64,000 bases of DNA, taken from Polytrichum commune. Its lineage: Eukaryota > Streptophyta > Polytrichopsida > Polytrichales > Polytrichaceae. The DNA is taken from assembly GCA_950295325.1 (NCBI GenBank), contig OX485803.1, positions 26,040,001 to 26,104,000 of the forward strand, written 5' to 3'. Each line of letters starts with the position of its first letter. Within the stretch, counting starts at the first letter, position 1. The notes below the pieces were generated by a model. It did no database searches. It was not told where the DNA came from and saw nothing but the letters and a program-made list of their open reading frames with translations. This document shows positions 1-12,347 of this stretch, in pieces. A program made the position numbers and the translations under genes.

Positions 1-220
1 GACAGATGCATGACACGTTGTAAAACAGAATAATAGTATCATATATCTAATGCAAGACTCTCCATACTCTAGCCGTAGCAAACTTTATACCTACTTACAC
101 ATTGAGAGGCACCCTGCAACATTACACGTTCAAGATGTATATCTACAGATGGTATGAGAAATTGTTGTCTGGGTCAGGTAGTCACTAGTCCGGGCAGATG
201 ATGGATGCCCATTGACTTAC
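1..220 (-). other. Start of intron 1 of the type III PKS gene
   Basis: Minus-strand sequence downstream of the GTAAG donor at 220-216. The frame stays open by chance for 15 more codons but loses family resemblance at once: the ordinary continuation would be a (D/K)KS(G/M)I(K/R)xR-like stretch. The rest, to the window edge, is AT-rich intron. The acceptor is not in the window. Confidence 0.75.
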
Positions 221-653
221 AGATACGCTCCACGAAGCTGGCGGCTTCAGGGGGGATGTTGAATTTCTCCAACACCAGCAACTTGGCGAAGTCCTCCATC
301 TTGTACTCATGCGGGGGGTTGGCAGTCCCAATCCCAAGGATGCCTGGTGCCCTGCGCTCCACCATTCTCACCCCATAGGGGACGTACGTCGACCCAGAAC
401 TAGCTGACTTGCGAGCTGCAGCTGCCATCTCAGAATGTCTCCCATTCCCATTAGTACAGCTTGCGCCGTTTGTGCTGCTTCCATTTGTGCTGCCATTTGT
501 CACGTTGCCATTCACAGATTCCTTGCAGCTGTGGACTCCATTCCCTCCCACAACACCATTCCCGCTACTTCCATTCGCCACCAAACCACTCAACGACTCA
601 CTCACCACCGCAACGGCTCCGGTCCCGGCCAAACCATTCTCGGCGGGTGCCAT
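221..653 (-). CDS. Type III polyketide synthase (chalcone synthase superfamily), exon 1, partial gene
   Basis: Exon 1 of a minus-strand type III polyketide synthase gene. These enzymes condense a CoA starter with malonyl-CoA units (chalcones, alkylresorcinols, alkylpyrones). Residues about 103-145 give the family N-terminal helix and strand: APGILGIGTANPP, then EYKMEDFAKLL and SFVERIC. Reading begins at ATG 653. The frame reaches the first base of Cys145 at position 221, and the next bases (220-216) read GTAAG, a clean donor. An intron inside the Cys of the (K/E)R(M/I)C motif is the conserved intron 1 of this superfamily. Residues 1 to about 100 form an unusual Gly/Asn/Ser/Val-rich, low-complexity extension; most members have 5-20 residues before this core. 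The catalytic Cys-His-Asn triad would lie in exon 2, outside the window, so substrate and product class cannot be told. Activity is inferred. Confidence 0.88.
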
Positions 654-1400
654 GGTGCCCCAACAACACTGAAATACTCTAAACTCACAGACGCACTAAG
701 AGTCACCTGGATGGGGATTTCGCTTCACAAGTTCTCCTTCCACCTTGTGGGATTACCTCACTCCAAGGGTGATTCTCACAGTCAACACAGAGACCTTCAA
801 TAGAAACAGTTAGGCAATGCAGCTGGAAGTAAGCTGCAGAAACCCAATGCTGATGATACTGCCACAGAAGCTATGTCGACCGAGAATCAGCTCACTAGTA
901 CTGCAGAGGAGATGAAGATGGACGTGGATACGGAGATGGAGATGGAGGGGAAGGTGGAGGGGCTAGACGGTGGACACGAAACCAAGCACAGTACTTGCTT
1001 GAGGTGGTTGCAGAGAGCAGTGGACAGCGAGCTGTACATCCAACAGGGGAGCCTTAAATTCTCTCGCTCAGCTGCTGGCAACGTTTGCTTGCTTTCTTGC
1101 TTGTTGCTTGCTTGCAGACAGACAGACTTGCAGGCTTGCTGTGAATGAAGTAACAGAGCTGCTTATGTAGTAACAGAGCTAGCTGCTCAGACTGATCGCC
1201 GGCCACCAGTCTACTAGACTTAATAACTCGACTTACTTGCACAATATACCCCCCACTACTTAACTTGCCGTTTCACCAGCTAGCCACTCACCGGCTCCAA
1301 ACCTCTCCTCCTGATGCTTGATCAAAGTTGTCCTCCTGCAACTCAGATCATCTCTCTTTATAACCTGATATTGATGCAGATGATCTGTTTGTTGTCACTC
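654..1400 (-). promoter_or_regulatory. Leader and candidate promoter of the type III PKS gene
   Basis: Region upstream of the PKS start, read on the minus strand. A TATA-like TTATAAAG lies at 1356-1363 (minus strand) and would give a leader of about 650-680 nt. A GCTT-type microsatellite (AAGC on the gene strand) occupies about 1084-1140. Base composition is less AT-rich than the DNA beyond 1.8 kb, as expected around a real gene. No transcription start can be proved from sequence, and a leader intron is possible. A plus-strand acidic open frame at 873-1148 overlaps this stretch and is probably fortuitous. Confidence 0.35.
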
Positions 1401-3982
1401 GCGTGGACTGGTAGTAGTGGTACTGTGTAGTGTAATGCCAAGCGGTGCTTGAAGGAGGTCGGTTTAGTCAACATCTACCGGTCGAGAAGTAGTACCATTG
1501 ACATTATAAACGACACTTTGGAAACAGACAGGCATGTGATTGTGTTATGTGGGAGACGCCGTGCATGAAGCAAGAATCAACCACTTGTACTTACTGCACC
1601 TAGCTTGCTTATAGGTAAGCATGTCATGAGTTCCTACACCATTTGTAGCTGCCGGAAGTAGTTGTAGTACTACTACTAGCACTGTCGATGAGTTTTTTAA
1701 CTCCAATAAACTGCTGTCAAATTTAACACAAATGGCGGAACTCAATGAATGAAGCATTGAGTTCCGTGTTACTGCAACCCAATATTGTCATCAGAGTCCA
1801 CACACCGCTGCGGCAGGCCAGGACTCAGCCGGTTGATCAACCAAGCCCTTGTAGACTACCTATTAAGTTATACACATGAATGCATGCATAAGAGTCCGTA
1901 TCTTCATATCATTTGCAGTCAGTGTCCTACTCCTGGTGTTTAATAAATAGACACTTGGTAGAGCAGATTGATGTTTTGACATATTCTTGGACACGGTGAC
2001 AAGTGTTCAAGCAGCTGGGGCGGTGGAATTCCAATCTCCTCTGGAAGGATGGTTCCTCTTCACCAAAATGCCCACCTTTGCAATTCAACAATTCTCGCAC
2101 TAATTAATGAGACTTGTCATCTCACCTAATACCTATGCAGGATCATAATTTCCATTAATGTGTAGGTACTTGTGACAGTTCATTACCCCTTTCCTGGCAT
2201 TATTCAACACTAGGGTGGTGCACCCCTAGAGTCAAGAATTTTGGGAATTTATAATTAATAATACCCCGCTTATGTCGCATCTTGCTATTGCAAAATGAAC
2301 AATATTTCACCCAAGTAATCCTCATCTAACAAGGGCAAACCAGCTGCTGGTTCAAACCTTGGTTCAATCAGAGCCATGGATATAATTACATCATCGTTCA
2401 TGACACCAATATGACGGCATATCACCGTGTATGTCATATTGACATACACGGTATACACGGCATATAGTGTATGTCAATATGTATGCTTGATCAAGATGTA
2501 TAACCAAATTAGGTACGTCTACCTTAGTTATGAGCTGGTTGGTATTAGCCACATACTTTATAATTTCACAAAAGAATTTTAATATACAAAACCAATTGTA
2601 GTCTAAACAGCGAACAAAACGGGGTACCTAGGAGCACCACACGTGGACTGATGATAATCATATTTTGGATCTAGGGAGGCATGATATTCAATATGGATTT
2701 TGATGAGATCATAGGCACATGCCATTTTTAAATTTATAGTGCCAACAGCCAAAATATTTGAGTCATTTTGTCATTTAAAATTATTAAAGAAAAAAAAAAG
2801 GGCAATGGCAATGGCCCTTAGCTCTCTCCCAATGGCACTTTTGTCTGTCATTCGAAAAATTTATGGCAATGGCATCAAAAACATAGAATAAAACATGATA
2901 ACTTCCAATATGTAATGGTGCACAAAATCGGAGACTCACCAGAATCACACAAGCACAACCAAACATAGTATATACCCATCCCTCTCTCTTTACCTATTTT
3001 GTAATTATGGTAACACTTAATGATAATAAAATCAATCATACACTATGATCAAACAATATTTGGCATCTGATGCTCAACGCCTATTCATCTACCTCATTTA
3101 TGCTAATCAAATCTGAATTGGATGAAACTTTAACGGAAATTTTAGATGGTAGTAGCGCACCGTGTAGCCAGATTGCACATGTCCTATTGATAGCCATCAT
3201 AAATGGCCATTGTCCCTTCTAACAAGGGTACACATGGAGTAGGTTCTGTGCATTATTTTTGCATTACCCCGCAAATTTCAACTCATTTAGACCCATTCAA
3301 ACCATGGATTAAGCCGCATCCCTCTCTAATTGCAATAAAAATCAATTGTGCACAAGAATGGTCAAACATGATAAGAGTCATTCAATGCCCAACTCCTATT
3401 CATCCACCATGATTGTTTAACATGTGCACAAGGTAAATGTTTAACATTTGCACAAGGTAGATGTTTAACATGTTGTTGTTATTTAAGTCTTTGCCAAGGA
3501 CATGTTGAACATTTACCTTGTGCAAAGATTTAAATGACAACAACAAAGGCATGTGTTTTGGCTGTATGGCCTAAAATAGTTCTCATCATAAACCAGGCAC
3601 ATGTTTAGACCATGCTCTTTAAACATGGCTTAGACCAATAGAAGACATTGAGGACAACACCATGTTAAGGCTACGCGGCTTAAATATGGAGTTGACTAGT
3701 GGAAGTTTGACTTCAAGATCAGTTTCATGTTAGGATGTGCATCACATATGAACCAATAAAACTTCTAAGCGTAAATGATAATAGTATAATAGGATGTACT
3801 ATATTTATATATTTACTATCCCAAAGGACTCTAATCAATGATCATGTTTGATCCTAGAGTAAAAAATTGTTTGTATTACAATTAGAGAGGGAAGTGACCT
3901 AATTTATACTTGAGTGGGTCCGATTGAGTTGACATTCATGGGGTAGCTTAAACATAATGTTAATAAAAACCATGGAAACATC
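1401..3982. other. Intergenic, AT-rich; degenerate repeats only
   Basis: No gene seen. About 2960-3090 and 3308-3412 look like a diverged direct repeat: both run from 'catccctctct' through AT-rich text to 'cctattcatc(t/c)acc'. Around 2400-2485 there are short palindromes built from 'tatgtcaatat' and 'atacacggta'. Confidence 0.4.
3415..3560. repeat. Imperfect inverted repeat
   Basis: A block repeating 'cacaaggta(a/g)atgtttaaca' faces its reverse complement ('tgttgaacatttaccttgtgca') across a short spacer, and 'ttgttgttatttaa' faces 'ttaaatgacaacaa'. This would fold into a long hairpin and looks like a decayed fold-back insertion. No target duplication found. Confidence 0.45.
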
Positions 3983-4736
3983 ACATGGGGTGCACCTACA
4001 CTTGATTTATGTATACACGTGCAATAACCCCCAACTTATTTGGGGGGGGGGGGTAATTTACCTTCATATATTGAATATTTTCCACCTTATAAGTAGCTAA
4101 ATTCCTATTGGATGGTATTTTCTAACACCCTATCATTAAATATAAATTTTAGAGTCGCATAATTATAATCACTTTGTCTTATTCTTAAGTAGTAGAAATT
4201 TCGTGAGAACAATCTGCACATACATTATGCATACAATACACAATGCATACATTACATTGTGCAAATATTACTCTGCACATTACACACATACAACCATCAT
4301 ATTATAAAATTTAGCACATTGCGTATGATTCTTGAACCCCGCCCCCAAGAAACCCTAAATAAGCCAGCCAACCCATCCATGACCGGATGACAATATTTTT
4401 CATCCAAAGGCAGCCGTTTTACAAAATCCATCCACATGTTCACATACATTTTGTCTATTTCTCATCCAGTGCCAGTAATGGCAGATGATTTATGTTGAAC
4501 CTATAAATCAAAAAAATCTAAACTTAATTATATTTAAGCTACTTTACATCTAAATAAAAAAATACCACAACTCAAACCACACCATACATTATATATAATT
4601 CTCAAATTCACATTTAGAGGACACTATTGTATATCTAAGAAAAAATGTAAAAATTATGTGTCTTGAATAAAATCCATCCTAAATTTTTTGGCATGTGGTC
4701 TTCTACATTTTTGCCAGTGCCCCCCCCCCCTCCTAG
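3983..4736. mobile_element. hAT-like non-autonomous element with 8-bp target duplication
   Basis: GGAAACAT occurs at 3975-3982 and again at 4737-4744, directly flanking the element. The left end has GGGGTGCACC and the right end GTGCCCCC..., complementary over the G/C-rich core. Internal text near both ends matches the larger element at 60346-61657: left 'cacgtgcaataa...ggggtaatttacc' against 'cacctgcgataatgacc...ctatttacc', right 'ctacatttttgccagtgcccc' against 'ctacgtttttcgccagtgcccc'. No coding frame survives, so this is a deletion derivative. The 8-bp duplication suggests hAT. Confidence 0.6.
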
Positions 4737-4744
4737 GGAAACAT

Positions 4745-5087
4745 GTTTTTAAACATGATTTAAACATGTACTTGGCAAAGACATGAAAATGCTTATGTTA
4801 TACATCATGTTGAGGTCGCACAATCAAAACATCTTCCAATTGGATACAACAACGTTACTTGATTTATAGATGTTTGGACCGAGCGGCTCAAACATTTTGA
4901 TGACCTACATGTTAGATTTTTAATGACCACCACCACCACTTTAACTTGCTTAAAGACAACAATACTAACAATAAGAAGGATGCCCAAGCATTGATTGTCC
5001 CACTTGTATCTCCACCCAAATAAGAGTATTTTCTTAACAATATACTTCCTTGTCATTCCATATCAATGTAAACTTATAGTTATCTAA
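4745..5087. other. Intergenic, no gene seen
   Basis: AT-rich spacer between two mobile elements. An 83-codon minus-strand frame (4805-5056) has no recognisable motif, biased composition and no paired structure; I do not call it a gene. Confidence 0.35.
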
Positions 5088-5692
5088 GGTGCAAGCACAG
5101 TCAAGTACACAACTACACTCCCATGCATAGGTTTAAGTGAAAGTGATTCTAAAATACATATTAACTTTGAATTTTGTGAAGGGAAAAATCATAAAAATTT
5201 GAAAAACACATTGATGTACAAAGGCAAGAATTTATATAGAAAAAAAAATTTCAAGAAAAGTTTGCATATTTTAGAAGACAGTGCAAATAGTGTGTAAGTA
5301 GATATATTGAACACATAATTGTCTAAAATTTGTTCAAAACATGATAAGATTACATTAAATTAATATTTCTACAAATTTTTGTAATGGTGTCCTCAAGTCT
5401 ATAAAGAATTCACAGATTATGAAAAGAAAAATAACCAACTTCAAAATATTTAAGGTCATGAAAGCTATGTCCAAAACCAGATTTAGCCATTACTTTTTTA
5501 GCAGTACTTTCAATGATAAGTTTTGAGGATCTCATCTTGATATTCTATATTTCAATACCTAACACAATAACACAGGGTGCCATGAAAAAAATCCTGATTT
5601 GAATAACACTATTACTTTTAGGCATTTGACCAAAAAAATTATGGTTTTAGTATACCGGAACGCATTTTATGTATGCTCGACCGTGCTTGCTC
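5088..5692. mobile_element. TIR element of the GCAAGCAC family, copy 1
   Basis: The left end reads GCAAGCACAGTCAAGTACAC. The right end, reverse-complemented, reads GCAAGCACGGTCGAGCATAC, an inverted terminal match. The interior holds 'ttatggttttagtatacc' near the right end. Related copies or fragments lie at 6718-7160 (opposite orientation), 32781-33010 and 51222-51665. No convincing target duplication and no frame. Superfamily unknown. Confidence 0.5.
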
Positions 5693-6717
5693 CCAAATGT
5701 TGTAGACGTTGAACCCATCTTAATTTGTGAGGGGATACCATAGTCGGACTAAAAAAATAGGGACGCAGTATTGGTGAACATTGACACAAATCAAGTTGTT
5801 GACATTGTGTGTTGCAATGTCGACCCAACAAATTGCATTGATGCATGTTTTGGACGATGAAGCATGAAGTTGTATGAAGAATAATACCCAACCATTCCGT
5901 TATTCATGAAATCTTGGATGTTATCCCGGTGATTCCCCATCTAATCAAAGAGGTTCTTGACTTTGAGGCTTGTTCTTCAAAGTCTTACATTGTTGATGGT
6001 AAGGACTGTCTTGTAGGGCATACAAAACCTCCGAAACTTCAATTTAATATGAGTGATGGCGCTCTCCCCGGGAAGTAATACAAATTTCTTTGCACCGCAT
6101 CACATTGGACCCCACCTGAAGGTTTTTTTTATTTTTTTTGGAAAAGAAATAAAAACAACAAAGCAATGTTGCTAGATGGTGACCCAAACCTTGCAAATTG
6201 AATCTTATGGAGAATAAGGAAGAGGCAACCATCTTTTTGAGTGGCAAGGGATTGTCATGAAAGGTATGTGGTGTTATACTCCTAGTCGATAAAGAGTTTT
6301 TCAAGCCCATTTGTTTGAGAAAAGTTGGGCTAAGCTAAACTTTGTGACACCTAGACTCTAGTCAACACTTTCGTCAAATCCAAGTGGAATATTTCCGTCC
6401 TTGTGAGAAGAATGTAGACATCCTCCGCCATTACACTAGATGCAACACCAAAGAGTCCTTTAAAGTGGACAGTTGATTCAAGTTTCTCCCGTTTGGAGAG
6501 ATACAAATGTATCCCAACAAGCATTTAAGTTTGCAACCCAATTGTAACCCAATTGTATCCCAACAAAGCATTTAAGTTTGCAAAGGACATTTGTCTTGTA
6601 TCAATGTCTATAATCTTAGCGGTGAATTTGAAGTATCCAATGAATGAACAATGTTCTAAATTTATCTAAATTTAGGTTTTGTGTGTATTAGAGTTTTTTC
6701 TTTTAGATATAGGAAGA
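5693..6717. other. Spacer between inverted GCAAGCAC-family copies; no gene recognised
   Basis: About 1 kb lying between two oppositely oriented repeat copies. Short minus-strand frames (5667-5891, 6044-6310) have no recognisable domain. A local tandem duplication of 'ttgcaacccaattgtaaccc' type occurs near 6530-6580. Confidence 0.3.
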
Positions 6718-7160
6718 AAGCATGCTCAAGTATATGGAAAAATTGTATGGTATACTAAAACCATAATTTTTTTGGTCAAATGCCTAAATGTACTAGCAAA
6801 GTTTTGTTTAAATTGGAATTTTTTTCATGTCATCCTTTATTGTTGTGTTAGGTACTAAAATATAGAATATCAAGATGAGTTCTTCAAAACTCATCATTCA
6901 AATTGCTGCTCAAAAGGTAATGGTTAATTATGGTTTACATAGATGTCATGACCTTGAAGATTTTGAAGTTGGACTTTTTTTTCATATTCTATGAATTCAT
7001 TATAAACTTAAGGGCTGCATTACAAAAAAAATTAAAGAAAAAAAATTAATTTAATCTTATTTAAGCATGTTTAAAACAGATTTTAAACAATTACGTGTTC
7101 AATATATCTACTTACACACTACTTGCACTGTCTTCTAAAATATGTAGAATTTTTTTGAAA
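6718..7160. repeat. GCAAGCAC-family copy 2 (partial, inverted relative to copy 1)
   Basis: Begins 'gcatgctcaagtatat', then 'ggtatactaaaaccataatt'. It runs parallel to the copy at 51222-51665 and antiparallel to 5088-5692, ending in the 'tcttctaaaatatgtagaat' block. The outer right terminus seems lost. Confidence 0.5.
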
Positions 7161-8542
7161 ATTAATTGTCAACATGAATTTCTTGACTTTGTAGGTCAAT
7201 GTGTTTTCCAAACCTTTGTTGTGCTTGCTTTTGGATGATGTCATAATATATTAAATAAATGTGGTAATATATATTAATCTTTGCATTGGATGATGATTTT
7301 TTGATTACATGGCATACATTGGTTGATGCATATTTACTAGATTTAATAAATAAAACTCTAATTATAGTACATTTGAAGTAATTATAATGATTTCTTGACA
7401 CTAATGTGGTTGACATCAATTGATTTAAATAGCCAGCCCAATAATGTCCCAATATTTTACATGTGAATATCCTTGAATAATTTTGCCCAATATTAGGGCC
7501 TGATGAAGGTGAAAATTTGATGTTGAAATTTGATTTCCTGCTTAACTTTCTGGAATACATAGACCTTTTAACAGAACGAGTGTCCATTACTATTATTTTT
7601 CATATTATAAAGTGCCAATGAATAAAATTTATGGGCTACTTACATTAGCATGTCAAGTTTGAGTTAAATGTTGTGATTTTTATATTAACATTATTCAATT
7701 ATATGGTTGTGTTCCATTCTATACTTAGCATTTGACATGGGCCTCCACTATCTTACTTTCATGAGAAGAAACTTAGAAAATAAGAAGGAATCGACGCTTG
7801 TACAAATAACGAATAATGTTGGTTTGAATAGTAAGAATATTATGATAATGACAATAAATTTATAATAAATTTGATATTAATTGTAATTTTGGGGAATAAT
7901 ACTGGGATGAAGAGTGTTCCATACGAATATTCCTGTGATAAATAGTAATTCCTGCACATAGTGCCGTGAGTATAACTCCACCCCAATTTCCAAGCTCAAC
8001 ATGAATGTATGAATAGTATATAGATATTCTCACGTTGCTTGAGGGGCCCACAGAATATAATTGACATATTCTAGGGTCATGGAACCGACCCACATGATTG
8101 AATAATGTTACGTACAAAACATACTTATCATTTACAATTTAATATTTTCATACACCATGTGCACTATCTTGATGTATGTTTAGTCCCATAAGCCGTTTGA
8201 CTTCCCGGATTCTAAAATACATTTCATAGGAAAAATTAAAATGTGGGAAAATAGCAGAAAGGAATAATGATGGTTGACTTTTTATTCGTATGTCAGTAGC
8301 ACCTAAGCGTTGGATGAAAAGAAGAATTTCTTTTCTTTTCTTTTCTTTTCTTTTGGTAGACAAAATAAAGCAGTGGAGTTCATTGCCAAACGAAAGTAAC
8401 ACCTAGCACATCCTGTCCTCAATAATGCAACACTCTATTTGTGATAACCACAATCATTATTCAATTTGTGCCCCCCCAATTTTTTAATTTTTTTAAGAAC
8501 CATGATCATTATGAAAAAAATTCTTTGTATCCCAGAAGTTAC
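7161..8542. other. Intergenic, no gene seen
   Basis: AT-rich; several minus-strand frames of 84-141 codons (7162-7587, 7860-8117, 8148-8402) have no motif I know. A CTTTT microsatellite is at about 8328-8354. Confidence 0.3.
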
Positions 8543-8744
8543 CAATGGGGAGATCCAACCGCTACTCAAAAAATGACCAGTTCCAGTTTAAAATTTTAAG
8601 CAAATCGTTAATGACATTAGAGGAATCTATCGCAAATAGAACCTTACAATAATACAGGAAATTCAAAAGATATCAACACGAAACCAGTTGGCCTTGGAGA
8701 CACTTGGATCTTGACCAATTGTGTGTAAAATTTCCCAGACATTG
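8543..8744. mobile_element. 226-bp-type MITE, degraded copy 1
   Basis: Collinear with the well-preserved copies at 46460-46685 and 49387-49617. Shared landmarks are CAATGgGGAGA at the start, 'gaggaatctat' in the middle, then 'aaaccagttgg', 'gacacttggatcttgacca' and 'attg' at the end. Ends are decayed and no target duplication can be read, so it is an older insertion. Confidence 0.55.
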
Positions 8745-10151
8745 CCTAAAACATGTTTAGGTCACAAGTAACTTACCCCAAAGTTGCAATTGTAACCCTA
8801 CCCACACTTTTTGGTGGGCATAGTCAGTGGACGGCTCCTCCCAATTTGGGGTATGTTTCCGTCACTTTTAGCCAACAACTGGACCATGGAACATACTTGA
8901 GTTCCAAACATTCATTGGTTAAAAGCAAACATAAAGGTCTCCCATGCTGGTGGGAGCCACGTGCTAGGTACGCGCATCATCAAGTGTGGGCAAGGCATAT
9001 AGCACTACATAAAGCGACAATTTGGGGTTTCTGTGGGGTGGACTCTTCATAGGAAACCTAAATGATGTGTGTGAGTTATTATGAAATTAACCCCCCTATA
9101 CACAAGAAGTTTATGTATGTGTATTAACTGTAGGCTAGAAAATGGACTCAAGTATTTATTCTAAGCTTTTCACTTTAATGTGATAAATGGCGTTACTATA
9201 GATACAAGATATAAATCATATATTAAAAACGTCTTTATTACATATGAAATCCAACTTCACTTTGCAAAGAGAAAATCATTGAACATGTTTTCAACCATGG
9301 CATGTAACTCATCAATTGCATCAAACAAACAAAGACAAAAGCATATTCACTTAGCCATAATTTGGAGAGATTTACTCAAGGGAGCCCATGAACACTCTAA
9401 GAGCCTCCAATTTGTAAACACCTAGAACCCAATATGTAAACACTAACAAGAATGGACAGGGTAGTCATCGAGGACTATTACCATATGACAACAATGGGTG
9501 AAAATGTGTATTGGATGAAACAAACACATCTATTATCAAGTATTTCTTTAAATCTTAGAGCCCCTTTTTGTACATCTACATTTACATCATATTCATTAAT
9601 AGCATTTTGGATGCACACACTAAAGAAAAATAATAAGGCTCCGTTATGTATACTACTAGTGATGGGCCACACAAGACACGAGTTCGGTGACTATATCATA
9701 CAAAACTATGTATTGTATTTTTATTTTTATTTTAATCATTACAATGAATATTGGCATATGATCTCCAATCTAACCTATTAGTTCAATTCAACCACATGAG
9801 TCACATTGGTTAATTATGTGGAAGGATGATGATGTATGAAGCCCAAACACAACAAGTTTCAAATAACTTCTTTTACATGTGGAATTATAAATAAGACCAA
9901 CTTGGCTTGCAAGGCTCTAGATGTAACTTGCTTGGAGCTTAAGAAGGTCCATTTTGGAGACCTAATGGTAAGAATTTACATTTTTACCTTGATATTTTTG
10001 GTCGTCTTCAATTTTCATTACTTACTATTCTAATCCAAGTCTCCAAGGGATGAGGTTGGGCACATAGGTTGTACCAATCGAGTGGACTTAAATTGGGATG
10101 AATTGGCAACAAACTTGTGGAGGCATGTTTTCAATGCACTCTTATGGTAAG
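8745..10151. other. Intergenic; short unrecognised frames
   Basis: Plus-strand frames at 8753-9052, 9180-9425, 9452-9781 and 9836-10033 have no recognisable domain. Their AT-driven composition (Ile/Tyr/Phe/Asn rich) fits non-coding DNA. They could be shards of one old element, but I cannot show this. Confidence 0.3.
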
Positions 10152-10590
10152 GACCACTTCACACACGAGACTGAGAGCCCGTGACCATTACACTTCAAGC
10201 ACTCTCATAGGTGGAAAAGGCGGAACTAGTCCAAGTTCGCTTCACACTATGCTTGAGAGACCAACGGAGTAAGTGAATGCAAGATGGATGTAAAGTCTAC
10301 ATGGACTCCTACATGGCATCGAATGGATCATGTTTCATGGTCACTTGGAAATCTCACAACTGTTGATTAATTATATTTTATCATGTGTGAGGGCCCGCAT
10401 GAATAGAAATTGTATTGAAATAACATTCAGTTGAGAGCCCGGTCACATATGGCTTCACATTACACTTGAGAATCCATGACCACACTACATGATTGTGGAG
10501 GTGTGTTGGGACGGCCTTTGGACACTTTCTTTTGGGCTCTCACAATTTCATGGTCACGGCTCTTGGCTCGTGTGTGAAATATACGTGGCA
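10152..10590. mobile_element. GGGCCAC-type PIF/Harbinger-like element, copy 1 (degraded)
   Basis: Begins GGACCACTTCACACACGAG after a TAA and ends near 'ggctcgtgtgtgaaat', giving an inverted terminal match (CACACACGAG). The body ('caagatggatgtaaagtctacatgga', then 'ggtcacttgg') is the inverse of the copies at 13106-13590 and 29312-29803. Confidence 0.5.
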
Positions 10591-10679
10591 TGTTCAGAAC
10601 TCAAAAGACAACTCACCGTGGGCCATGTGCCATGAGTGGCCGGTAAGTTTAAGTTAAGGTAACTCAATGAAAGGGAATA

Positions 10680-10915
10680 AAGACCAAAGGGAACGGCGGC
10701 AATTGTCAAAATGCATGTGGGCAACAAAAGTGAGTCTCATGGTCCGAGATGACCCTAAACTGCCCGATGATGGTTCAAGAAAGAGGTTGGTAATTCGAAT
10801 CTTGGCTGTGAAATCTCCTCTCTACTTGACGGAAAACTTGTCAGGTGGTCAACTGCCTCCTGTGTTTTGGCGTTGGCCTGTCGGCCTTCTATCTGGAAAA
10901 ATAATTAATTAAAAT
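10680..10915 (+). repeat. Possible tRNA-derived SINE-like repeat
   Basis: 'tcatggtccgagatgaccc' resembles a pol III A box of Leu/Ser-type tRNA heads. 'ggttggtaattcgaatcttgg' resembles a disturbed B box (GGTTCGANNC). The block ends in the A-rich 'taattaaaataaaaaatc', like a SINE tail. This is weak evidence from boxes and tail only. Confidence 0.25.
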
Positions 10916-11823
10916 AAAAAATCTCAAGATGACCTTTTGGCTTGTCCCACTTGCATGCATGGGAGGGATGGGATTGTTTCGGCAACCATAACCATCTTAT
11001 AAGTCGCAAACAAAAGTACCGCCCCTTCATGCATAATATATGTTTACTCATGCCTCAAATAATATTCAAATTCTTACACTCACATTAGTTGTACACGGTA
11101 TGAAGAGTCCAACCCCTAGGTTGGGACCTCTATTTTGTATATATACTCGTCATATCATGAGTTTACAAATATACATTATTATTATTATTATTTATAGTGG
11201 TGGTGGTGGTGGTGATGGGACCTGTAATTTTTCCATTCATCCAAAAGATGTGGAGAGACTATTCAGATGAATTGTGTTTTGAGTTCATTCTGAACCAGGT
11301 CAAAAAAGAAACAACCTGGTTTGTTCTTATCAAATCATATAATTATTGGTTATTATCGGTATGGAAAAACTCACTAGGGCAAAATTGAAGTAGATCTTCT
11401 TTAAAATCCAAGTAATCGTATAGAACATTGTAACTATGTTTTGTTAGACCTACTAGTTCAATGGTTCGTAATTTTGAGCTTTAGATAGTTGAATCTCATC
11501 ATACGACATGTTTTTGGGGTGCGCGTTTTTTTTTTTTTTTTTTTTTTTACCACAAGCTTGTCATATACCACTCCAGTATAGGTGTTCAATCAAGAAGAGT
11601 GATCACATAAGGTCCGCATACCGTACATAGGAGGGAGAATGATGACATAGTCAACAATGTATTTCGAAACTTCAAAGATTTCATTGAGATATCAATACTT
11701 GAGGAGGCACATGTTTCTTAAGAAATATCCACCACGGTTCGGCATGCAATTTATTAGCACTATCTTGTCTAAGTTAGAGCATCATAATAGGAGTTGATGA
11801 GAAGATGCAAGTTACGTAACTCC
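10916..11823. other. Intergenic with microsatellites
   Basis: Holds a TTA run followed by a GGT run at about 11178-11216 and a T run at about 11527-11549. No gene seen. Confidence 0.4.
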
Positions 11824-12347
11824 GAGGGTACACAACTCCTTTGCTTGTAAGGCCACATATAATGCAATGTGAGGTGGTATGATTCATTGTAGTTCAAGTA
11901 AGCTTTGCAGTCCTTGGAAAGAGGAATTGATAATTGTAATTTAAAAAATCAATATAAGCATATATATAATAAGATGATTATGTACTTTCATAAATTCATA
12001 AAGGAAAATTCAATATATGGAGGTAAGGGCAAGAAACCAAGATTTTGGACTATATATTGAATTCTTCAGGTTCTTCTATTTGTAGTAAATATAAGATGAC
12101 TTTTTTTTAAACTATATTGGTAAGAAAAAAGTTGTTTGGATTTTTTTAACCATTCTAAGCTCAAAAGTCCAAGAAGCTTTGCAAGTAATGTGCATTCAAT
12201 ATTTGTGATCTCTTTTATTAAATGAATTGAAACCCACCATTTATTTCCTTTAATAAAAATATAATTCCATTTTATTACTTGCAAGCCCAACTTATGGGTT
12301 GTTTTGATGTTGTTGCCCTTTGTCTATAATATGGGAGTTGCGTACCC
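11824..12347. mobile_element. Possible relative of the 592-bp MITE at 41263-41854
   Basis: The right end reads 'tataatatgggagttgcgta' followed by ccc, the same terminus as the element at 41263-41854 (TIR CCCGGGTACGCAACTCCC). A weaker left end, 'gggtacacaactcc', starts about 520 bp upstream. No target duplication could be read and the interior does not obviously match, so only the right terminus is solid. Confidence 0.35.

Noticed and set aside
409-803. Plus-strand frames over the PKS exon
   Set aside because: Mirror frames of the low-complexity N-terminal extension; the minus-strand reading has the conserved core and a splice site.
873-1148. Plus-strand 91-codon acidic frame opposite the PKS leader
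   Set aside because: It overlaps the likely PKS leader, ends in microsatellite-derived Cys/Leu repeats and has no recognisable domain; probably fortuitous.
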